Source of the DNA: Strongyloides papillosus
Lineage: Eukaryota > Nematoda > Chromadorea > Rhabditida > Strongyloididae
Assembly (NCBI GenBank): GCA_005656395.1
Contig: SRSI01000079.1
Location: 930,001 to 994,000 of the forward strand
Length of the DNA stretch: 64,000 nucleotides
Direction of reading: 5' to 3'
Both the position numbers and the translations under genes were made by a program. The notes under the pieces are model-generated. The model worked only from the letters and a program-made list of their open reading frames with translations, searched no databases and had not been told where the DNA came from. Below are positions 1-11,799 of the stretch, piece by piece. Within the stretch, counting starts at the first letter, position 1, and each line of letters starts with the position of its first letter.

Positions 1-375
1 GCTTTGGATTCGCTATTATAGTTTCCTTCCTTAAATCCTGAAACTAATAAATAAAGACAAAAAATTTTTACCTTTAATAAAATCATCGAATCTTAAGTTA
101 TGACTTCCAATATAGATTTCTTTAGCAAATCTATTCATCAGTTTCCGATTTTCAATTCAATTACCACAGGAAAATTTATAAAAATTACCACTTGGATCTA
201 CCTTATCACATAGATATTCTTAAAGAATTTTCAAATCAGAAAAAGACCATAAATCAAAATTAAACCTTTTTCTTGTTTCGTTTGCATTATCATTATTAAA
301 ATTCGAAGAACCAAGCCCACCCTGGGATACACAAAAAAATGCATAAGTACAGAGATTTATAATAAAATCACTCAT
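1..375 (-). pseudogene. Degenerate N-terminal exon of a secreted M13 (neprilysin-like) gene, cut by window edge
   Basis: On the minus strand from an ATG at 373-375 the frame reads a weak signal peptide, then a decayed copy of the block that all neighbouring M13 genes carry as LYEYL...VDPCDNFYKFSCGNW. Here the Tyr of LYEYL has become a stop, the conserved Trp after CGN is a TGA stop, and the Cys of VDPCDNFYKF is Ser (VDPSGNFYKF). A splice-donor-like GTAAAAA follows near position 72. The rest of the gene would lie left of the window. Two in-frame stops and loss of a structural Cys make this a clear pseudogene. Its upstream block is also eroded: the TATATA box shared by the paralogs reads TTTTATGCAA here. 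Confidence 0.75.
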
Positions 376-811
376 ATTGGATTGAATGATTGCATAATAT
401 CTGAATTCTCAAAAATTTCTTACCATTTTATGCAAAAAATGGATGCAGGATCATTTAATGTATACATTTCACAATCAAATAAAATCTATTTTTAGCAAAA
501 CAATTTATCACAAATTTTTATATATAGAAATATGGATAAAAAATTATAATTTTAATTATAAAGTATAAATTTACATTAAAATCATTTTTATATGTTAATT
601 ATTATAAATAATATTATTGTTTAATAAATTGTCACTTGATTTTATTATCTAACAATCACATTTATTTATAGAAGAAATCTTGAAACATATGCTAATATGT
701 GTAGGGCATTCATAACAGTATTATCGTCGTTAGATATTTAAAAAAAATTTATCCTCGTTATTAAAATTTCCTCTTGATATGTATAAGTTAGACTCGTTTA
801 TTTTATGAATA
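376..811. other. Intergenic upstream block of the M13 array (decayed copy)
   Basis: AT-rich spacer homologous to the regions upstream of the other M13 copies (for example 8049-8520 and 13326-13800), including the shared stretch TTATCTAACAATCACATTTA near 645-664. It continues as the 3' flank of the next unit beyond the transposon at 814. No gene is visible. Confidence 0.6.
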
Positions 812-826
812 TACCCTGTGCTCAGC

Positions 827-928
827 GGAAAGCTTCTGCCGATGTCGGCGCCGACGTCCGACATTGCCGCGCTATACATGAGCGGAAAAACTTTCCGATG
901 TCGGCGCCGACATTGGCAGAAGCTTTCC
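827..928. repeat. GC-rich 29-nt inverted repeat (hairpin) at left end of the transposon
   Basis: Arms 827-855 and 900-928 are reverse complements with one mismatch, separated by 44 nt. A further TCGGCGCCGA core lies at 933-942. Related palindromes sit at about 4310-4357 at the other end. This is likely the subterminal structure of the element, and short ORFs read through it are not genes. Confidence 0.8.
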
Positions 929-984
929 GACGTCGGCGCCGACATCGGAAAAATTTCCGCCAAGATTGCAAAAAATACTTAAAA

Positions 985-1175
985 AATTTAGAAAATAAAG
1001 ACCTCCCACGTCCTCTAATCTTCACCAATTCTCCTGCTGGACCTCCCACACTCTCGCCTGCTACCTACGTCCCCGGGAGTCTCAAGAATCTAACCTACAA
1101 CCGGCTGTCTACAGGGGGTCTCGAACTCACCTAGCCTACATGGGAGGATATCTCGTACTCAAGTACGCTACGAAA
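985..1175 (-). repeat. Candidate tRNA-derived SINE (A- and B-box-like motifs)
   Basis: A GC-richer island. On the minus strand it begins with TAGCGTACTTGAG (1159-1171), resembling a pol III A box, followed about 33 nt later by AGTTCGAGACC (1117-1127), a good match to the B box GGTTCGANNCC. About 130 nt of non-tRNA body follow. No cloverleaf with a proper acceptor stem is evident, so it is not called a tRNA gene. Internal pol III promoter spacing supports a SINE remnant; only one copy is visible here. Confidence 0.4.
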
Positions 1176-1537
1176 ACTTGTTTCCGAAGAACACGAAATT
1201 TTCCATATAATTAATATTATTCTTTACTTGGAAATTAGTTATTATTTGCAATTATTAATGCATATTTGCACATATTTCTACCATATATGTACTTTTTTTA
1301 TAGTTTTTTAAAGAATACTATTCGATATATATTGTCTGTGCTTAGAAGACAAGAAAATCGTTACCAGAAGTTTCTCATCAAGTACCTAGTGTTTCAGAAT
1401 AACAAAAAATTAGCAAATATTAATGTTTAAGAAATGCAAAAATAATTTTTTACAAAAATCTTTTTCAGCAATAAGTAAGTTATTAATTTTTTAAATTTTA
1501 CATTACAAAAACATTGTCTTATAAACTTTTTTTACTC

Positions 1538-1879
1538 TTAATTATGTTCGTAACTGTTTAATGGACAAATAAATGATTTTTTCTCTGTTTTGATGTATAC
1601 TTCTTTAATAAATGATAGTTTCACAGGACGTGCATCAAAAATTTTAAAATTTTTTCCAATGCTTTCTACTTCAAAATAGTTTTTAAAGAAATTTGTTTGT
1701 TTTATTAAGTTTGTAGTCTCAAGATCTCTGTGTACAATGTACTTTTCAATTGTTCCTGATGTTAAAACTTCTCTAGTAGCAAAAAATACATTGTTAATGC
1801 TGTCGATTACCATATATTCAATAATACATGGTGTGAAATGTTTTTGATTTTCTTCTTTAACATACAGTCGGTTCCTCAT
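1538..1879 (-). CDS. Orphan 113-codon ORF inside the transposon
   Basis: A 113-codon ATG-to-stop frame with mixed amino-acid composition (MRNRLYVKEENQK... ending in ICPLNSYEHN), not the Lys/Asn/Phe/Ile simplicity of random AT-rich frames. No signal peptide, membrane segment or motif I can name. It lies in the element at 814-4382, so it may be cargo or a fragment of the element's own protein. The codon texture argues mildly for a real or recently real coding segment, and expression is doubtful. Confidence 0.35.
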   Translation of the reverse strand: MRNRLYVKEENQKHFTPCIIEYMVIDSINNVFFATREVLTSGTIEKYIVHRDLETTNLIKQTNFFKNYFEVESIGKNFKIFDARPVKLSFIKEVYIKTEKKSFICPLNSYEHN

Positions 1880-2489
1880 ATCTGCGGTTAGAAAATTACC
1901 AAAAATTAGAAAGTTATAATGTAGGAGCGTACATTCAATTTTTTTTTATTTTAACTATCTTAGAGTACAAGCTCTTTTTACGATTAAATTCCTCATTTAT
2001 TTTAAATTAAGTAAAATAAAAGATCACTGTTGTCTACAATTGTAGGAAAAAAATTATATTTTATCTATAATTATAATTTAAAGATTTTAACACATAAAAA
2101 ATTAAAAAATATTACAGTTCGCTAGTATCCGTGGTTTCGTTATTCGCAGTAATCTCTGGAACCAATCTACCGCGAATACGAGGGTCCGACTGTATATGTA
2201 ACTGTCTTGGTCAACTACATCTTTTTCAAGATTTCTTATTATCTTGTTTATCATTTTTTTGAGATAAACTAAACAAGTAATTGATGTTTTCAAGAACACA
2301 TATTTTATCCCTAAAAATACAAAGCTGTTTAACTAAAATGAAGGTCAATTTTCAAACAATGATATTTTTCTTATACGTCCACGTATCGCTACAAGATATA
2401 TACTACCTTGTAGAGCAAATCAAGAACTATTAATATCATTTTTTTTTCATGTTGTCGACAACTAATTTAAAGTTGTTATCACCTTAAAA

Positions 2490-3450
2490 GAAGTTGCGTC
2501 AAAAATGAATTTTCGACCAATTTATCGTACGAGTTCAAACTTAACTAAACAACAGCTAAAACTTCAAGGAAATTAATAAAGCATTTGGTTAAGGATCCAC
2601 TAACAACTGAAATATACAAAGTTGGTTCTAGAAATTTCGTGATAACGACATAAGTCTTCAATGAAAAAAGGGTTCTGGTAGAGTAAGTGTTCTTGAGAAC
2701 GAAAAATTAAAAAGAATGGTGAAGTGTAACCCAAGAACAATTGTTTGAGAGCTTTCGAGGTAATTAGGTGTCAGTGTTGAAATTGTATCTTATTATTTAA
2801 GAGCTATAAATAAGAAGAAAAAAAATAGATTTTTACATATTCCATAGTTAACTCTCGACCGTTATTCAAAGACAATGAGAATTTGTTCTTCTTAGATTCT
2901 TTGGAACAGGAATGATCCATTTTTGAATAGAATTAGAACGTGCAGTGGAAAATGGATCATGTTTGACAACCGTTAAAGATCACCACAGTGGACAGGCAAA
3001 AATGAGGGTCTTAAAAATTTCCTAAAACTCGAAAATTCAAATAAGAAAGTATTTTTAACTATTTGATGAAATTATGATAGAATCGTCCATCACAACTTTT
3101 TCGATCCTGGTAAAACTATAACCACAAACCGATACTGTAAACAACTAGAAGAAATGCACCAGAAATTGTCTGTTCTAAAGTCTGCTTTGGTCAACAGAAG
3201 ATGCTCAATATCCCTGCATAATAATGCTAGACCTCACGTTTCACAAGCCACAGTTCAGGAGTTTAACAAATTAGAATATGAAACTCTACCACATCTTTCT
3301 TATTCACTAGACCTGTCTCCAATGGATTATCATTTGTTCAAATAAATGGAGAGTTATTTTAGGAGAAATTATTTTCCAAATCTGGTGACCTGAAATCTAA
3401 CGTATTAAAGTTTTGGTTTCCAGAGATCGGAATTTCTTTTAAAATGGTAT
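2490..3450 (+). pseudogene. Decayed mariner transposase (DD34D type)
   Basis: Plus-strand frames with many stops and shifts give recognisable mariner transposase pieces in order: a helix-turn-helix-like part near 2600-2750 with a GRVSV-type linker, KWIMFDN near 2950, VHHNFFDPGKTI near 3090-3120, and an open C-terminal piece at 3154-3345. That piece contains NNARPHVS (functional elements have DNARPH) and LSPMDYHLF. The second catalytic Asp is therefore Asn, besides the frameshifts, so the enzyme is dead. It lies inside the larger element at 814-4382, either nested or as remains of its own enzyme. Its own terminal repeats could not be placed. Confidence 0.75.
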
Positions 3451-4300
3451 AAATAAACTTGTATTACTTTGGCAACAATATTTTGACTCTAACAATACCT
3501 ACTTAAAATAAAAATAATAATTTTTGACTAAGTTATACCTTTTTGGAATTGACTATTAAAAAGCGACATTTTTAGTTAAACAGGCTAATACTTAAGAGCT
3601 AGTACAATAATTGAGAAAAGAAAATAAGTAAAAATTTTTATAAATATAAATACATACTTTTCTAGATTTCTTTCCTGAGGAATTCATTTGATTAATGCAA
3701 GAACGTACGATAAGACAAAAAGAAATAGAAATGTGGCACTTTATGACATGAAAAAAAACCCACATTTTTTTCGAAAGAATATTTCGATAAAAAAATTAAT
3801 TGTTATTGTTTGAGTAAGACGTGCTTGTCACGTTGGCTGTAAATGTGTCATCAAGAATAGGAGTATATAATGTATAAGATCTTATGTCATCATGAGGATA
3901 TTTTTTAACTTGTACTAACATTTATAATTTTATGCTTAGGTGTTAAGTTGTTTACTAACGTACTAATATTAGATAAACCTCCACGAGAAGTAAAAGATAA
4001 GTTAATGTCTGTATTATTATTATTATTGTTACTATTGTAATTAAGGTTTTTGGTGTAAAATAAATTTGCAATTTAAATAACTAGAGGTCACGAGGACCAA
4101 TTAGACAGATTTTTTTTCTAAGTATTGTGCTTTTAATTGTCTAATTAATTTTAATAAAATTGTTGTTTATATTTTTTAAATCAATTTTTTCTTTAAAATA
4201 AAAAATAATGATTTTTAAAAGTTTTTAATTTATAAGTTTGTAGTATAATAAAAATCTTTAGCTAAAAAATTCTTTATAGTTATTAACTAGTTGATTTTCA
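3451..4300. other. Non-coding interior of the transposon
   Basis: AT-rich sequence without a convincing frame. A short ATT microsatellite lies near 4010-4035. Nothing else recognised. Confidence 0.4.
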
Positions 4301-4481
4301 AAGTTTTTTACCGACGTCGGCAGGCTTTCCGATGTCGGAAGGCGGCGCCGACATCGGAATTCATTTTCCGCTGTGCACTGGGTATCTTTGAAAAAAATTC
4401 CTTATCGCTAAAAATTATTCAATATAAAAGAAAAAGCATCAAATATAGACAAAATAAAAATTTCTAGTTTTGTTATCTTTT

Positions 4482-5987
4482 TTACCATAAATCACATTTC
4501 AATTCATCATTCATTTTAGTAGTTTCTGGACATTCAAAAGCTCCATAAAAGTACGCATTATTTGATAAAGCTACATTAACGCGTATTTCTGATGGTGTAT
4601 ACTCATTTGTGTCTATTTGTTTTTCTAAAATGTCTTCAGTTTCATATGAACAGTGACGTCTAGCAGCACTGATAAAAAATAATTGTTCAAAGTTGAATTT
4701 CCCATAAGCAGGAACAAGAGAATCCTTATAATTGTTACTTCGAAGATAATTCAGGTAACCTCTAAAGGCAATTTTATGTCCACCATTATCAGCAATATTT
4801 CTAGCTAATGTAAGTGAACCATTTATATTTTTATTGGTTTTGCTTTCTTTTTGCATACTGTATTGTTTAACAAGACAATCACTTTCTTTTTTAAAATTAT
4901 TTATTGATGATGTAGTGACATTAAATTCATTTTTATTATCACCCTCAAGTATACGTCTGTAATTATCACTATCAAACGCACGCATAATTTCATGACCAAT
5001 AAGACTTCCAATACCACCATAGTTTAATGAGTGTGGAAATTTTGTACTAAACGATGGTTGATTGACGGCATCAGAGCTGAATGAAAAATAATTACCATCT
5101 GGATTATACATTCCATTTCTAAATACAAATAAATCCATGTAATTTTCAGGTTGAAAAATTTTTGCTCTACAAGACTTCGAATCATTCATACTATAGTTTG
5201 ATAATGCTTTAATATGTTTAATGCTTTTAAGAAGGTCTTCTATTTCAACATCATAACTTTTTATTCCTAAAATATCATAACATTGTTCCATTAAATAGAC
5301 ATCAGACAAATAATATAATTCTGAATTTTCTTTTATAAATTTCATTCTATCAAGTTTAGACTTGAAATTATTTCTTGTTTCTTCATCAAATATATCCCTT
5401 TTTCTATCTATTAGTAATCTAAATTCTTCCTTAATTCTTTTAATCATATCTTCTATATAAGCATAGTCACCATTTTCTTCACTTTTTTGTTGGTTCATTT
5501 TTACAAATACTGCACTTAAAGCATATTTTCCAAAATTATAAATTTCTGATTGGCAGTCTTTAATTTTGTCTTTAGGTAATTGTTCACATTTTTTTCTCAA
5601 TTGATAAATAGTATTAATTACTTTTGATTTATCATTATATCTTCCCATAAAAGCGTCTGAAAGCAAATAAATAAAGGCAAAATAAAATATTACCATCAAC
5701 AAATCTAAGGAAGTTATTTTGCTCACTTCTAATACTTATACTCTTTTCACCTTTATTTAACGTTTCCATAGTTTTAATCCAATTACCACATGCAAATTTA
5801 TAAAAATTATCACATGGATTAACATCAAGATCAAGATATTCATAAAGAGTTACAGAAGCCAGACCATTATGCATAACCACAGAATTGTCTTTTCCACCAC
5901 CGAATATTTTACCAAACAAACCAAGAGCACCTCTTTGTGATGCGGAAAAAGTGTATAAGTGTAGAGAATTAAAATAAAAACATTCAT
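4482..5987 (-). CDS. Secreted M13 (neprilysin-like) paralog, catalytically dead, with frameshifted signal peptide
   Basis: Exons 5694-5987 and 4482-5656 flank a 37-nt phase-1 intron (5657-5693). The product has the M13 N-terminal block (YLDLDVNPCDNFYKFACGNW), the NGMY strand region, and the M13 C-terminal block ending KCDLW. The HExxH zinc motif reads HEIMR, and the usual ENIAD (third ligand Glu) reads RNIAD, so two of three zinc ligands are gone and peptidase activity is not expected. Compared with the sister gene at 13871, the signal peptide has lost one A in a run near 5947, which shifts the frame from the ATG at 5985-5987. The next in-frame Met (5917-5919) would give 466 residues without a signal peptide. 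Either a young pseudogene or a homopolymer error. Confidence 0.7.
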
Positions 5988-6529
5988 GTTAAATTTAATG
6001 AATGATTGCGTAACATCTAAATTCTGAGAAATTTCGTAGCATTATATACAAAAGGAAAATAGACAATGATTCATTTAATGCATAAATTTGACAATCTAAT
6101 TAAATCTATTTTTAAGCAAAAAACCTTATTACAATTTTTTGTACATAGAAATATTGACAAAAAATTATAGTTTTTCTTATACAATATAAAATAATACATT
6201 AAAATCATATTATCATGTCAATTTTATTGTTATAAATAATATCATCGTTTAATAATTATTTCACTTGATTTTATTGTCTAACAATCATATTTCGTTATAA
6301 AGGAAAATCTTGAAACAAAGGCTAATAATTGGAGAACATTCATAAAAATATTATTACTGTTAAATATTTGAAAAGAATAAATCCTCGTTTTAAAATTTAT
6401 CTTGAGTGTGTCCAGGTTACACTCGTTTATTTAATGGATTCATTTCTGAAGTTAAATCTTTTATCATTTAAAATTTTCCAATATAAAAGTAATAGAATAA
6501 AAATATAGATAAAATAGACATACTTAATT
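5988..6529 (-). promoter_or_regulatory. Upstream region of gene 4482-5987 with conserved TATA box
   Basis: TGTATATAA on the minus strand (6042-6050) lies about 55-60 nt upstream of the ATG and recurs at the same distance in the other M13 copies (8103-8111, 10155-10164, 13379-13388, 15428-15436, 18365-18374, 20395-20403). The rest of the spacer is shared with the paralogs and ends in the 3' flank of the next gene. No other gene is visible. Confidence 0.55.
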
Positions 6530-8048
6530 TTAATTTAGAATTTTCCATAATTCACATTTATCTTCAGGATTCATTTTGCTATTGATTGGACAATTAAAAG
6601 CATCGGAAAATGGTTTATAATTTGATAAAGCTACATTAGTGCGTATTTCTGCTGGAGTATATTTAGATGTACTTATTTGTTTTTCTAAATGGGCTTTACT
6701 TTTATACTCACAAAAACTTCTACCAGCACCAATAAAAAATAATTGTTCATTGGTGAATTTCTCAAAACCAGGAACTCCTTTATCCTTTCTACCATTACTT
6801 TGAAACCACTTCATGTAAGCTCTGTGGGCAAGTTTAAGTCCACTATTATCAACAATGTTTCGGTTAATGTTTGCGCACCATTTATATTTTTATTAGTTAT
6901 ACTTTCTTTTTGCATACCATATTGTTTAACGAAACATTTACTTTTTTCTTCAAAATTTTTAATTGACATTTGAGTGACATTGAATTCATTTTTATTGTCA
7001 CCTTCAAGTGTACGATTATATTCTTCATCATCAAAACCATGCGAAATTTCATGACCAATAGTAATTCCAAGATAACCATAATTAAGTGACATTGGATAAT
7101 ATGCACTAAATGATATTTCATTTAGGTTATCTGAATTAATGGTAAAAAAATTCTTTTGAAAATTATACCATGCATTAGCATTTACATATTTACCAAGAAA
7201 TAGATGAGGACTGAAAATTTTCCCAAAGCATGAATCTAATGTATCATTCTTTCTGTCGGTTGATCCTTTAATACTCCCTATATTTTTAAGAACAAGTTTT
7301 ATTGAAAAATCATCTTCAAAAACATTTTAAATTTTTTATAACAATATTCCATTTCCGTTGTATTAGACAAATCATATTCATCGAAATTTCTTTTGAATTT
7401 CATTTTATCAAGTTTATACATAAAATTATTTCTTGTTTCTTCATCAAATATATGCTTCTTTTCATCTATTAATAATCTGAATTCTTCCTTAATTCTTTTA
7501 GCCATGTCTTCTACATAAATATGGTCACCATTCTCCTCACTTTTTAATTTATTTTTTTTTAAAAATATTGAACTTAAAGCATATGCTCCAAAGGTCAAAA
7601 TTTCCGATCTGCATTCGCCGATTTCAGCGTTAGGAAGTTGTTCACATCTTCTATATAAGTTGTAAAGATTATTAAATGTTTTCGATTCATTTTTATATTT
7701 TCCTTGCTCAAATTCTGAAAGAAAATAAATAAAGACAAAAAAGGTATTACCTAAAACAACTTTATCATAGTTTACTTTTATAGCTGTAATAAAGAAATCT
7801 GTATGGTTTTTATATATCTTTTCCTGAGTTTTAATCCATTTACCACAAGCAAATTTGTAAAAATTATCACATGGATTTACATCATGATCAACATATTCGT
7901 GAAGACTTCTAGATGCTGTTTCACTATACAACTTTTCGGAAATGAATTTTTTCCCGCTCACCCCTGTATCTAGAATCAAATTATTTGAATCTCCTTGTGA
8001 TGCGACCAAAAGTACATAAGTATAAAGAACAAAAATAAAAGCATTCAT
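6530..8048 (-). pseudogene. M13 (neprilysin-like) pseudogene with two frameshifts
   Basis: Exons 7751-8048 and 6530-7714, with a 36-nt intron (7715-7750) that happens to be open in frame. Signal peptide MNAFIFVLYTYVLLVAS, then HEYVDHDVNPCDNFYKFACG. Against the paralog at 11800, one A is missing from a run at about 7318-7322 and one base is missing at about 6850-6865, exactly in the ENIADNGG zinc-ligand motif. The segments between still encode NANAWY, an intact HEISH motif and the C-terminal block ending CELWKILN. The lesions break the protein into three frames; the codons outside them remain well conserved, so inactivation looks recent or reflects assembly error. Confidence 0.75.
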
Positions 8049-8584
8049 ATTAAATTTGATGAATGATTTTGTAATGTCTGGATTCTGAGAAATTTCTTAC
8101 AATTATATACAAAAAAAATGGACGCAGAATCATTTAATGTATACATTTGATAATAAATAATTTTTATTTTCTAGCAAAGATTTATCACAATTTTTTTTAT
8201 ATATAGAAATACAGATAAACAATTATAATTTTTATTACAAAACATGAATTTATATTATGATCATTTTTATATGTTAATTTTATTATTATATGTTAAGTAT
8301 TTAAAATAAAATCATTGTTAAAATGAATTATTTGACTTGATTCATTATCTAACAATCACATTTATTTATAAAAGGAATCTAGAAACAGAGGTTAATATTT
8401 CAGAACATTCATGACAATATTATTGCTGTTAAATATTTAAAAAGAGTCTATGTTCGTTTTTTAAATTTTTACTTGGCGCGTCCAGGTTAGAATCTTTTCT
8501 TTTTGAATTTATTTTTGACGTTAAAACTTTTATTGTAAGAAATTATTCAATATGATAGAAATAGCATAAAAATTTATAATTTTA
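8049..8584. other. Spacer between M13 copies, with shared promoter block
   Basis: TATA box at 8103-8111 and the same spacer sequence as elsewhere in the array, including TTATCTAACAATCACATTTA. No gene. Confidence 0.55.
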
Positions 8585-10100
8585 TTAATGATTTTTCCAT
8601 AATTCACATTTATATTCGGGATTCATCCTACTATTTACTGGGCAATTAAAAGCATCAGAAAATGGTTTATAATTTGATAATGCTATATTAGTGCGTATTT
8701 CTGATGGAGCATGCTTACTTGTATTTATTTGCTTTTCCAATTTGTCCTTACTTCTATACTCACATCTTTTTTTACCATAACTAATAAAAAATAATTGTTC
8801 TTTTGTGTATTTCCGAGACCAGGAACAATTAAATCTATATTATCAATGCTTTGAAGATACTTCATGAAAGCTCTATGGGCAATTTTTAGTCCACCATTGT
8901 CAGCAATATTTTCATCTAACGTTCGCAAACCACTTATAGTTTTATTAGTTATACTTTCTTTTTGCATACCATACTGTTTAACGAAACATTTACTTTTTTC
9001 TTCAAAATTTTCAATTGACAGTTGAGTGACATTAAATTTATTTCTATTATAACCATAAAGTGTACGATTATAATTTTCACTATCAAATGCATGCAACATT
9101 TCATGTGCAATAGTAACTCCAAGATAACCATAATTAAGTGACATTGGAAAATTTTTGCTAAACGATGGTTCATTAAGATAATCTGAATTGATAGAAAAAT
9201 AATTTCCTGTGCTATTATAAAAAGCATTACTATATATATAATCATCTAAATATTTATTTGTTTGGAAAATTTTTCCCCTACAGTAATTTAAATGATCATC
9301 ATGTCTGAATGATCGTTCTCTAATTTTCTTAATAGTTTTAATAGCATTTTTCGGATTGTTATATTTAAATATAAAATCTACATTTTCATAACAACTATCC
9401 ATAGCCTTTATATTAGACAAATCATAGTGATCAAAATTTTTTTTAAATTTCATTGTAGTTAGTTTATGCAAAAAATGTTTTCTTGTTTCTTCATCAAATA
9501 TGTCCTTCTTTTCATCTATTAATAATTTCATTTCCTCTTTTATTCTTACAATCATATCTTCTATAACATTATAGTCACCATTAAGTTCACTTTTTATTTT
9601 ATTCTTTTTTAAGAATAATGAACTTAAAGCATATGTCCCAAAATCCAAAATTTCTGATTGGCACTTCAAAAATTCAGCTCGAGGTAGTTCAGAACATTTA
9701 GGCCCATAAATTGTAAATATTATTAATTGTTTTTGATTCACCATTATATTTTCCTTGCTCAAATTCTGAAAGCAAATAAATAAAGACAAAAACGTTTTTA
9801 CCTATAATAAAATTATTAAAGCTTATGTTATGACTTCCAATGTACTTTTTTTTACTAACTTCATATGTTGTTTTCTTATTTTCAATCCAATTGTCACAGG
9901 AAAATTTATAAAAATTATCACATGGATCTACATTAGTATTTAGGTATTCGTAAAGACTTCTAGAAACAAGATCATCCATCCAATAATTAGGCTTTCTTGT
10001 TGCTTTTTTCCCACCACGACCCAATCATCTTAGTAACAATACCCCCTTCTGATACAGAAAAAAGTGTATAAGTAGAGAGAATGAAAATAAAACAATTCAT
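8585..10100 (-). pseudogene. M13 (neprilysin-like) pseudogene with intact zinc motifs but frameshifts
   Basis: Signal-peptide ATG at 10098-10100 (MNCFIFILSTYTLFS), a 36-nt intron (9766-9801), and a stop at 8585-8587 after CELWKNH. The zinc motifs are canonical (HEMLH, later ENIAD), and unlike most neighbours it keeps a His in the KHAPSEIRTN segment, corresponding to neprilysin His711. Three shifts break it: after the signal peptide near 10020, just after the intron near 9705, and near 8811-8818, where PGFEKFTKEQLFF of the paralog becomes PGLGNTQKNNYF. The catalytic core was therefore preserved until recently. Confidence 0.75.
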
Positions 10101-10453
10101 TTTCAATTCGAAAAATTGATTTTGTTGTATCAGAATTCTAAGGAATTTCATAGCATTATATACAAAGAAATGGACAATTATTCATTCAATGTATAAATTT
10201 GACAATCTAATTAAATCATTTTATCTAGCGAAGCAACTTAACACGATTTTTTATGTGTAGAAATATAGATACAAACTTATAATTTTCATTTTAAAATGTG
10301 AATTTAAATTAAAATCATTTTTATATGCTAATTATTATAAATAATATTATTGTTTATCAAGTTGTCACCTGATTTTATTATCTAACAATCACATTTATTA
10401 ATAGAAGATATCTTGAAACATATGCTTATAACTGTAGGACATTCATAACAGTA

Positions 10454-11624
10454 CACATAAAAAAATGTATCGTTTTTTCAACAAAAACATAAAAATTAAA
10501 AAAATTGGTATAATATTCGATACCTTTTTACATTTTTAGAAGAAATGTTAAATTTAAATAGTTTAATATTTTTAAAAATTGCAAGATGACAAATAAGTTA
10601 TCCTTGTCAATTATACGGTTACAACTTTTATTTTACTTCATATAATGTAGTGATATTATATCCATTCGATAACTTATCTTGTTTTTTAGACAATATTTCA
10701 AGATCGCTCAAAAAGCTTACGTTTAAAAGAAGTTTTAAGGATTTATATGATTTTTATTTTTTCTACGTATATTTAGTATATAAAGTAAAAAACTATCATT
10801 ATTAAAACTACCGTAATTTTTTTTCGTTTTTGATATTTCTTAATAGTGTTAGAGATGTTTGATATTTCAAATTTTTTTATAAATTATATAAAATTCATTA
10901 TTTTAGTACACATAAGTAAAGCTAAAAAGCATTTAAAATAGTGAGTTTTTGTTCATAATAAAAAAGTAAATATTAATTTTTACAACTTTTAAATATTATA
11001 TTGAACAATAAGAAGCAAATATTATTAGTTATGATATTTTATAAGCTAAAATACTTATTCACGTTAATTATTAATGTCCCTATTTTAATTTTTAATCTCT
11101 AAATTTATTTTCGTTAGTAATCGCAGAAAAATGCTCATTATAAAGAGTTCCATAACTTTGCCTATAATTAGCTTAAATTTATAAATCTTTAAATACATTA
11201 TAGAAAAAAAGATAACTTATAAAATATGCATAATATTACAAAAATGTAATTCTTACAAAATAAGCTATGTTTAATTTTCTTAAAAAAACACATAGAAAAA
11301 ATTATACTCATACAAATTCCTATAACTTTCTTTAAGCTTAATTAAGCTTTTTCGAACGATCTTAAAATATATTTGAAAAAACAAATTATTATATCGAACG
11401 GATATAACATCTGAAAATTCTGCAAACTATAAAAAATACTACTAACTTTTAACTAATGAAAGTAGCTTATATGTAACCCTGTAAGTAGCAAAATTTAACA
11501 ATTGTAATGTTAAACAAGCTACTTCGAATAATATACAATTTGCATTAAAAATTTGTTTATTATCAAAATTGTATCAATGACCTATACATTTTCTTATATT
11601 TTGTGATACCTTTTTTTATGTGTG
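10454..11624. mobile_element. 1.17 kb non-coding TIR element with TA target duplication
   Basis: It interrupts the M13 spacer exactly between CATAACAGTA and TTATCGTCGTTAGA, which are contiguous at about 705-740. The ends are inverted repeats (CACATAAAAAAATGTATC at the left, complement of CACACATAAAAAAAGGTATC at the right) flanked by TA (10452-10453 and 11625-11626). No ORF inside. Best read as a MITE-like non-autonomous element of a TA-targeting superfamily. Confidence 0.75.
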
Positions 11625-11799
11625 TATTATCGTCGTTAGATATTTAAAAAGAATACGTCCTCAATTATTAATTTCTCTTAAATATGTCTAGGTTACATTC
11701 ACTTATTTTATGGATGCATTTCAGAGGTTAAATCTTTTATCATTAAAAATTTTTCAATATAAAGGTAATAGAATAAAAATATAGATAAAAAAGAAATAC

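Larger units (their letters stand above)
814..4382. mobile_element. 3.57 kb TIR transposon with TA target duplication and GC-rich subterminal palindromes
   Basis: The ends are inverted repeats: CCCTGTGCTCAGCGGAAA at the left, and the complement of CCCAGTGCACAGCGGAAA at the right, each next to TA (812-813 and 4383-4384). The array itself provides an empty site: joining 811 to 4385 recreates the spacer seen intact at about 13770-13830. Just inside both ends are GC-rich palindromes around TCGGCGCCGA, striking in DNA this AT-rich. The interior holds a tRNA-like SINE segment, a 113-codon orphan ORF and a decayed mariner transposase. No intact transposase matches the outer ends, so it looks non-autonomous. 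The TA duplication fits the Tc1/mariner or related IS630-type group. Confidence 0.75.

Noticed and set aside
730..1134. Three overlapping Arg/Ala-rich ORFs on both strands
   Set aside because: They read through the GC-rich palindromes (TCGGCGCCGA) of the transposon end; repeated RRRR/GAD peptides are artefacts of the hairpin.
1100..1175. A tRNA gene on the minus strand
   Set aside because: A- and B-box-like motifs are present, but no acceptor stem or anticodon arm could be paired; treated as SINE-like instead.
2102..2299. 65-codon minus-strand ORF
   Set aside because: No domain or homology to neighbours, and it overlaps a possible terminal-repeat fragment; probably chance.
6743..6973. Plus-strand ORF opposite the M13 gene
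   Set aside because: Shadow of the minus-strand coding sequence; the same applies to 12413-12619, 13080-13265, 15004-15189, 18975-19166, 24736-24972, 30719-30964 and 40310-40504.
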